From contig JAFWFF010000015.1 in assembly GCA_017515765.1 (NCBI GenBank), forward strand, positions 1-7,001: a stretch of 7,001 nucleotides of DNA, in the 5' to 3' direction. Positions 6,536 to 7,001 of the stretch are shown here, in pieces (position 1 is the stretch's first letter; every line of letters begins with the position of its first letter). The position numbers and the translations under genes were made by a program. Below the pieces are notes generated by a model. The model was not told the DNA's origin. It made no database searches and saw nothing but the letters and a program-made list of their open reading frames with translations. This DNA comes from Bacillota bacterium. GTDB taxonomy: Bacteria; Bacillota; Clostridia; Peptostreptococcales; Anaerovoracaceae.

Positions 6536-6729
6536 TATTTCTTCCTCCTTTTGATGATGACGATCGCTATCGCAGCGGCCACGACAAGGGCGATGATCAC
6601 CGGGACCGCGAAGCTTCCCGCCTTCTCAACGGGGTCGTCTGGAAGTACGTCCGCGAAGCAGAACTGCGGGACGAAGGCAGCCGCAAGGAACAGGGCGCAG
6701 GCTGCGGTTCTTTTCAGGTGTCTCATCAT
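6535..6729 (-). CDS. 64-residue secreted single-span membrane protein
   Basis: The product has a cleavable-type signal peptide (basic MMRHLKR, hydrophobic core at about 8-21, likely cleavage after FCFA near residue 26). A short acidic outside segment DVLPDDPVEKAG follows, then a span at about 41-59 and the cytoplasmic stop-transfer tail KRRKK. The mature protein would be only about 38 residues, nearly all span plus a 14-residue external peptide. I recognise no named family. Two adjacent ATGs are possible: 6729 overlaps the upstream stop as ATGA, and 6726 overlaps as TGATG. GGAGG at 6739-6735 serves either, at 5 or 8 bases. The sense of the cluster is envelope-associated: an SH3b membrane protein upstream, a shorter relative downstream, then a transporter. 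A lipoprotein is excluded because the Cys in FCFA lacks a lipobox. Confidence 0.83.
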   Translation of the reverse strand: MMRHLKRTAACALFLAAAFVPQFCFADVLPDDPVEKAGSFAVPVIIALVVAAAIAIVIIKRRKK

Positions 6730-7001
6730 CTCTTCCTCCTTGTGAGCAGGACGATCAGCGCAATGACTACGGGTATGGCAATGATCACCGCGGCTGCAGC
6801 GATCACCGCTATGAGCGATACCGAAGAGCGGCCCGGTACGATGCTGATATCGGTATGTTTATGGAGCTTTGTCTTCTCGCTGTTGCCCTGGTTTCCCTGG
6901 CCTCCCCAGCCCGGATCGAAATAGTCGGTCTCCTCGGTGTCGGTCTTTCTGACCCAGCCCATTTGGCCGTCATAGAGGATGAATGACCAAAGCTCTCCCG
7001 C
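6726..7001 (-). CDS. C-terminal part of a membrane-anchored protein with a probable bacterial SH3 domain (5' end beyond window)
   Basis: Ninety-one residues are visible and the frame stays open to the right edge, so the N terminus is missing. The first 20 residues (GELWSFILYDGQMGWV) match the end of a bacterial SH3 (SH3b) domain, with the typical W-x-x-I/V-x-Y-x-G-x-x-GWV spacing. Such domains bind cell-wall peptides or serve as generic envelope modules. Then come an acidic stretch, a Gly/Asn-rich linker (GWGGQGNQGN), a polar region, one long span at fragment residues about 63-86, and the tail TRRKR. The likely topology is SH3b outside, tail inside. An internal ATG at 6962 could be taken for the start, but it lies within the SH3b motif and has no ribosome site. 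The last codons carry AAGGAGG, the ribosome site for the next gene, which starts inside this stop codon. The first gene of the cluster may lie further upstream. Confidence 0.8.
   Translation of the reverse strand, partial: AGELWSFILYDGQMGWVRKTDTEETDYFDPGWGGQGNQGNSEKTKLHKHTDISIVPGRSSVSLIAVIAAAAVIIAIPVVIALIVLLTRRKR

Noticed and set aside
6726..6962. Complete 78-residue membrane protein starting at ATG 6962
   Set aside because: The frame is open upstream to the window edge, the SH3b motif spans this Met, and no ribosome site precedes it; it is better read as the C-terminal part of a larger protein.

Overview
The window looks like chromosomal DNA from a GC-rich (roughly 55-60%) anaerobic Bacillota, most likely class Clostridia. 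The clues are a clostridial-type enolase and CsoR/CopA pair, strong AGGAGG-type ribosome binding sites, and near-consensus TTGACA/TATAAT promoters. I see no marker that fixes the genus. Every gene I can support lies on the minus strand, so transcription runs from high to low coordinates. No tRNA, rRNA, CRISPR array or insertion sequence was recognised.

Region 1 (7001 to 4825) is a tightly packed set of five membrane-associated genes. In order of transcription they are: the C-terminal part of a protein with a probable bacterial SH3 domain and a terminal membrane anchor; a 64-residue secreted single-span protein; a 48-residue relative of it without a signal peptide; a 12-span-type major facilitator protein resembling the fosmidomycin-resistance (Fsr) group; and a 140-residue multi-span protein of unknown function. 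Stops and starts overlap or lie a few bases apart, so this is almost certainly one operon whose promoter is outside the window. The first three proteins end in a membrane span followed by a basic tail (RRKR or KRRKK). In the first two genes the tail codons also form the ribosome binding site of the next gene.

Region 2 (4762 to 1818) holds enolase and an M17 leucyl aminopeptidase. A good sigma-A-type promoter sits before eno, a 40-base gap separates the two genes, and a strong intrinsic terminator follows the aminopeptidase gene. They are probably co-transcribed housekeeping genes.

Region 3 (1812 to 1) is a copper-resistance operon: csoR, then copA starting 4 bases after it with a GTG codon. 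The near-consensus promoter is covered by a palindrome of the CsoR-operator type. The model is that Cu(I) binding releases CsoR and turns on both the repressor and the efflux ATPase. copA runs off the left edge with 477 codons visible, through the phosphorylation motif.

The best candidate for something undescribed is the SH3b/small-protein/transporter cluster of region 1. Its function is not evident from sequence; the copper and glycolysis/peptidase parts are conventional.
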